A stretch of 7,742 bases of DNA. Source: VFMC01 sp037130535 (GTDB taxonomy: Bacteria; Actinomycetota; Acidimicrobiia; Acidimicrobiales; Ilumatobacteraceae). The stretch lies in the NCBI GenBank assembly GCA_037130535.1, contig JBAXSU010000164.1, positions 1-7,742 of the forward strand. Direction: 5' to 3'. Position 1 is the stretch's first letter. The number at the start of each line of letters is the position of its first letter. A model generated the notes under the pieces. The model had not been told where the DNA came from. It made no database searches and was given only the letters and a program-made list of their open reading frames with translations. This document shows, piece after piece, positions 6,769-7,742 of this stretch. Both the position numbers and the translations under genes were made by a program.

Positions 6769-6798
6769 CGGTAGTGGAAATCCCCCTCGCCGCTACCG
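6769..6798 (+). repeat. Inverted repeat at the start of the sufB leader
   Basis: CGGTAGTGG (6769-6777) pairs with CCGCTACCG (6790-6798): nine pairs including one G-U, around a 12-nt loop. It overlaps the predicted transcription start and ends 6 nt before the Shine-Dalgarno. It could be an operator for an iron-sulfur regulator or a leader hairpin; the sequence does not decide between them, and no sufR gene precedes sufB here. Confidence 0.4.
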
Positions 6799-6804
6799 AC
6801 CTCC

Positions 6805-6810
6805 AGGGAG
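6805..6810 (+). promoter_or_regulatory. Ribosome binding site of sufB
   Basis: AGGGAG lies 7 nt before the ATG at 6818 and fixes the sufB start. It is one of only a few strong Shine-Dalgarno sequences in the window. Confidence 0.65.
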
Positions 6811-6817
6811 CCCGGCC

Positions 6818-7742
6818 ATGACCTCGTTCGATCTCGATCTCAGCAAGTACAACCTCGGCTGGAGTGATGAAGTCGAGTACGCGTTTGCGCCCGTGAAGGG
6901 CCTGAACCCCGGCGTCGTCGACCAGATCAGCTGGTGGAAGGGCGAGCCGCAGTGGATGACCTCCGTCCGCCAGCGCAGCCTGAAGATGTTCGAGCGCAAG
7001 CCGATGGCCCCGTGGTTCGCCGACAACATGCCCGACATCGACTTCCAGGACATCTACTACTACCTGCGGCCCGCCACCGATCAGGTGAGCGAGTGGGACG
7101 ACCTGCCCGAGCAGATGAAGGCCACCTACGAGAAGCTGGGCATCCCCGAGGCCGAGCGCAAGTACCTCGCCGGCGTCACGGCCCAGTACGAGAGCGAAGT
7201 CGTCTTCCACCGCAACCGCGAAGATCTCGAGGCGCAGGGCATCTTGTTCTGCGACATGGACACGGCGCTGCGCGAGTACCCCGACCTGGTGAGGAAGTAC
7301 TTCGGCACGGTCATCCCCGCCGGCGACAACAAGTTCGCCGCGCTGAACACCGCGGTGTGGAGCGGTGGCTCGTTCATCTATGTGCCGCCGGGTGTGGAAT
7401 GCGAGATGCCGCTGCAGGCCTACTTCCGCATCAACTCCGAGAACGCAGGCCAGTTCGAGCGCACGCTCATCATCGCCGACGAGGGTTCGCAGGTGCACTA
7501 CATCGAAGGCTGCTCGGCGCCGGTGTACACCAACGACTCGCTGCACTCGGCCGTGGTCGAGATCATCGTCAAGCCGCACGCCCGGGTCACCTACACCACC
7601 ATTCAGAACTGGTCGCCCAACGTCTACAACCTCGTCACCAAGCGGGCCCGCGTGGAAGAGGGCGGGCACATGGAGTGGATCGACGGCAACATCGGCTCGA
7701 AGCTCACCATGAAGTACCCGAGCGTCTACCTGGTGGGTCCGA
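6818..7742 (+). CDS. sufB: Fe-S cluster assembly protein SufB (3' end beyond window)
   Basis: 308 residues are visible of a protein that is normally about 470 long, so the C-terminal third with the SufD/SufC contact region is outside the window. SufB is the scaffold subunit of the cytoplasmic SufBCD complex, on which Fe-S clusters are built with SufC ATPase and SufS/SufU sulfur delivery. Recognisable stretches are the N-terminal YNLGWSDEVEY segment, SEWDDLP, LNTAVWSGGSFIYVPPGV at about 176-193, the beta-helix core around ERTLIIADEGSQVHYIEGCSAP (about 214-235) with C232, and VTYTTIQNWSPNVYNLVTKR at about 257-276. The start has a good Shine-Dalgarno. In actinobacteria sufB is commonly followed by sufD, sufC and sufS; those genes are expected just beyond the edge. 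The usual upstream repressor gene sufR is absent. Confidence 0.95.
   Translation, partial: MTSFDLDLSKYNLGWSDEVEYAFAPVKGLNPGVVDQISWWKGEPQWMTSVRQRSLKMFERKPMAPWFADNMPDIDFQDIYYYLRPATDQVSEWDDLPEQMKATYEKLGIPEAERKYLAGVTAQYESEVVFHRNREDLEAQGILFCDMDTALREYPDLVRKYFGTVIPAGDNKFAALNTAVWSGGSFIYVPPGVECEMPLQAYFRINSENAGQFERTLIIADEGSQVHYIEGCSAPVYTNDSLHSAVVEIIVKPHARVTYTTIQNWSPNVYNLVTKRARVEEGGHMEWIDGNIGSKLTMKYPSVYLVGP

Noticed and set aside
6704..7669. 321-residue minus-strand open frame
   Set aside because: It is antisense to sufB and the ferredoxin end, with Val/Gly/His/Asp-rich composition and no domain signal.

Overview
The window is a GC-rich bacterial chromosome segment of about 7.7 kb. Coding is dense, overlaps are frequent (ATGA/GTGA), and GTG starts are common. 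The gene content includes a suf Fe-S assembly locus starting with sufB, a small 3Fe-4S-type ferredoxin and an S9 oligopeptidase. Together these suggest an actinobacterium; an Acidimicrobiia/Ilumatobacter-like lineage is my best guess from general resemblance, not from a search. No mobile elements, CRISPR arrays, tRNAs or rRNAs were seen.

Layout. (1) Positions 1-99, plus strand: the last 32 codons of a gene, possibly MutY, ending just before a long perfect hairpin (104-148) between convergent genes. (2) Positions 180-3015, minus strand: a three-gene cassette transcribed leftward. The order is an alpha/beta-hydrolase with an Asp nucleophile, a 479-residue protein with an N-terminal thioredoxin fold (CETC) and a long uncharacterised C-terminal region, and a UGSC-family selenoprotein. 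Both junctions are 4-nt ATGA overlaps. The selenoprotein is the highlight: one reading frame (701-180) is interrupted by a single in-frame TGA at 423-425. That TGA begins a U-G-S-C motif and is followed 11 nt later by a perfect 8-bp hairpin with a G at the start of its loop, which is the layout of a bacterial SECIS element. Conventional gene calling would split this gene into a 92-residue and a ~73-residue fragment. (3) Positions 3128-4338, plus strand, divergent from the cassette: a metallo-beta-lactamase-fold hydrolase whose family-typical N-terminus is in frame but lacks any ATG/GTG/TTG start, overlapping (GTGA) a small MauE/DoxX-like membrane protein. (4) Positions 4364-6394, minus strand: an S9 prolyl-oligopeptidase family enzyme, probably oligopeptidase B. 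(5) Positions 6458-6718, plus strand, divergent from the peptidase: a small ferredoxin. Then from 6818 to the window edge comes the first two-thirds of sufB, with its own promoter and a strong Shine-Dalgarno.

How the parts relate. The selenoprotein and the thioredoxin-fold protein form a likely thiol/selenol redox pair made by translational coupling, with the hydrolase first in the same transcript. The substrate is unknown. The ferredoxin and SufB share Fe-S biology. The remaining genes look like ordinary accessory or housekeeping functions. All eight visible stop codons are TGA, so the Sec reading of the ninth must depend on local RNA context and on SelA/SelB/SelC/SelD encoded elsewhere.
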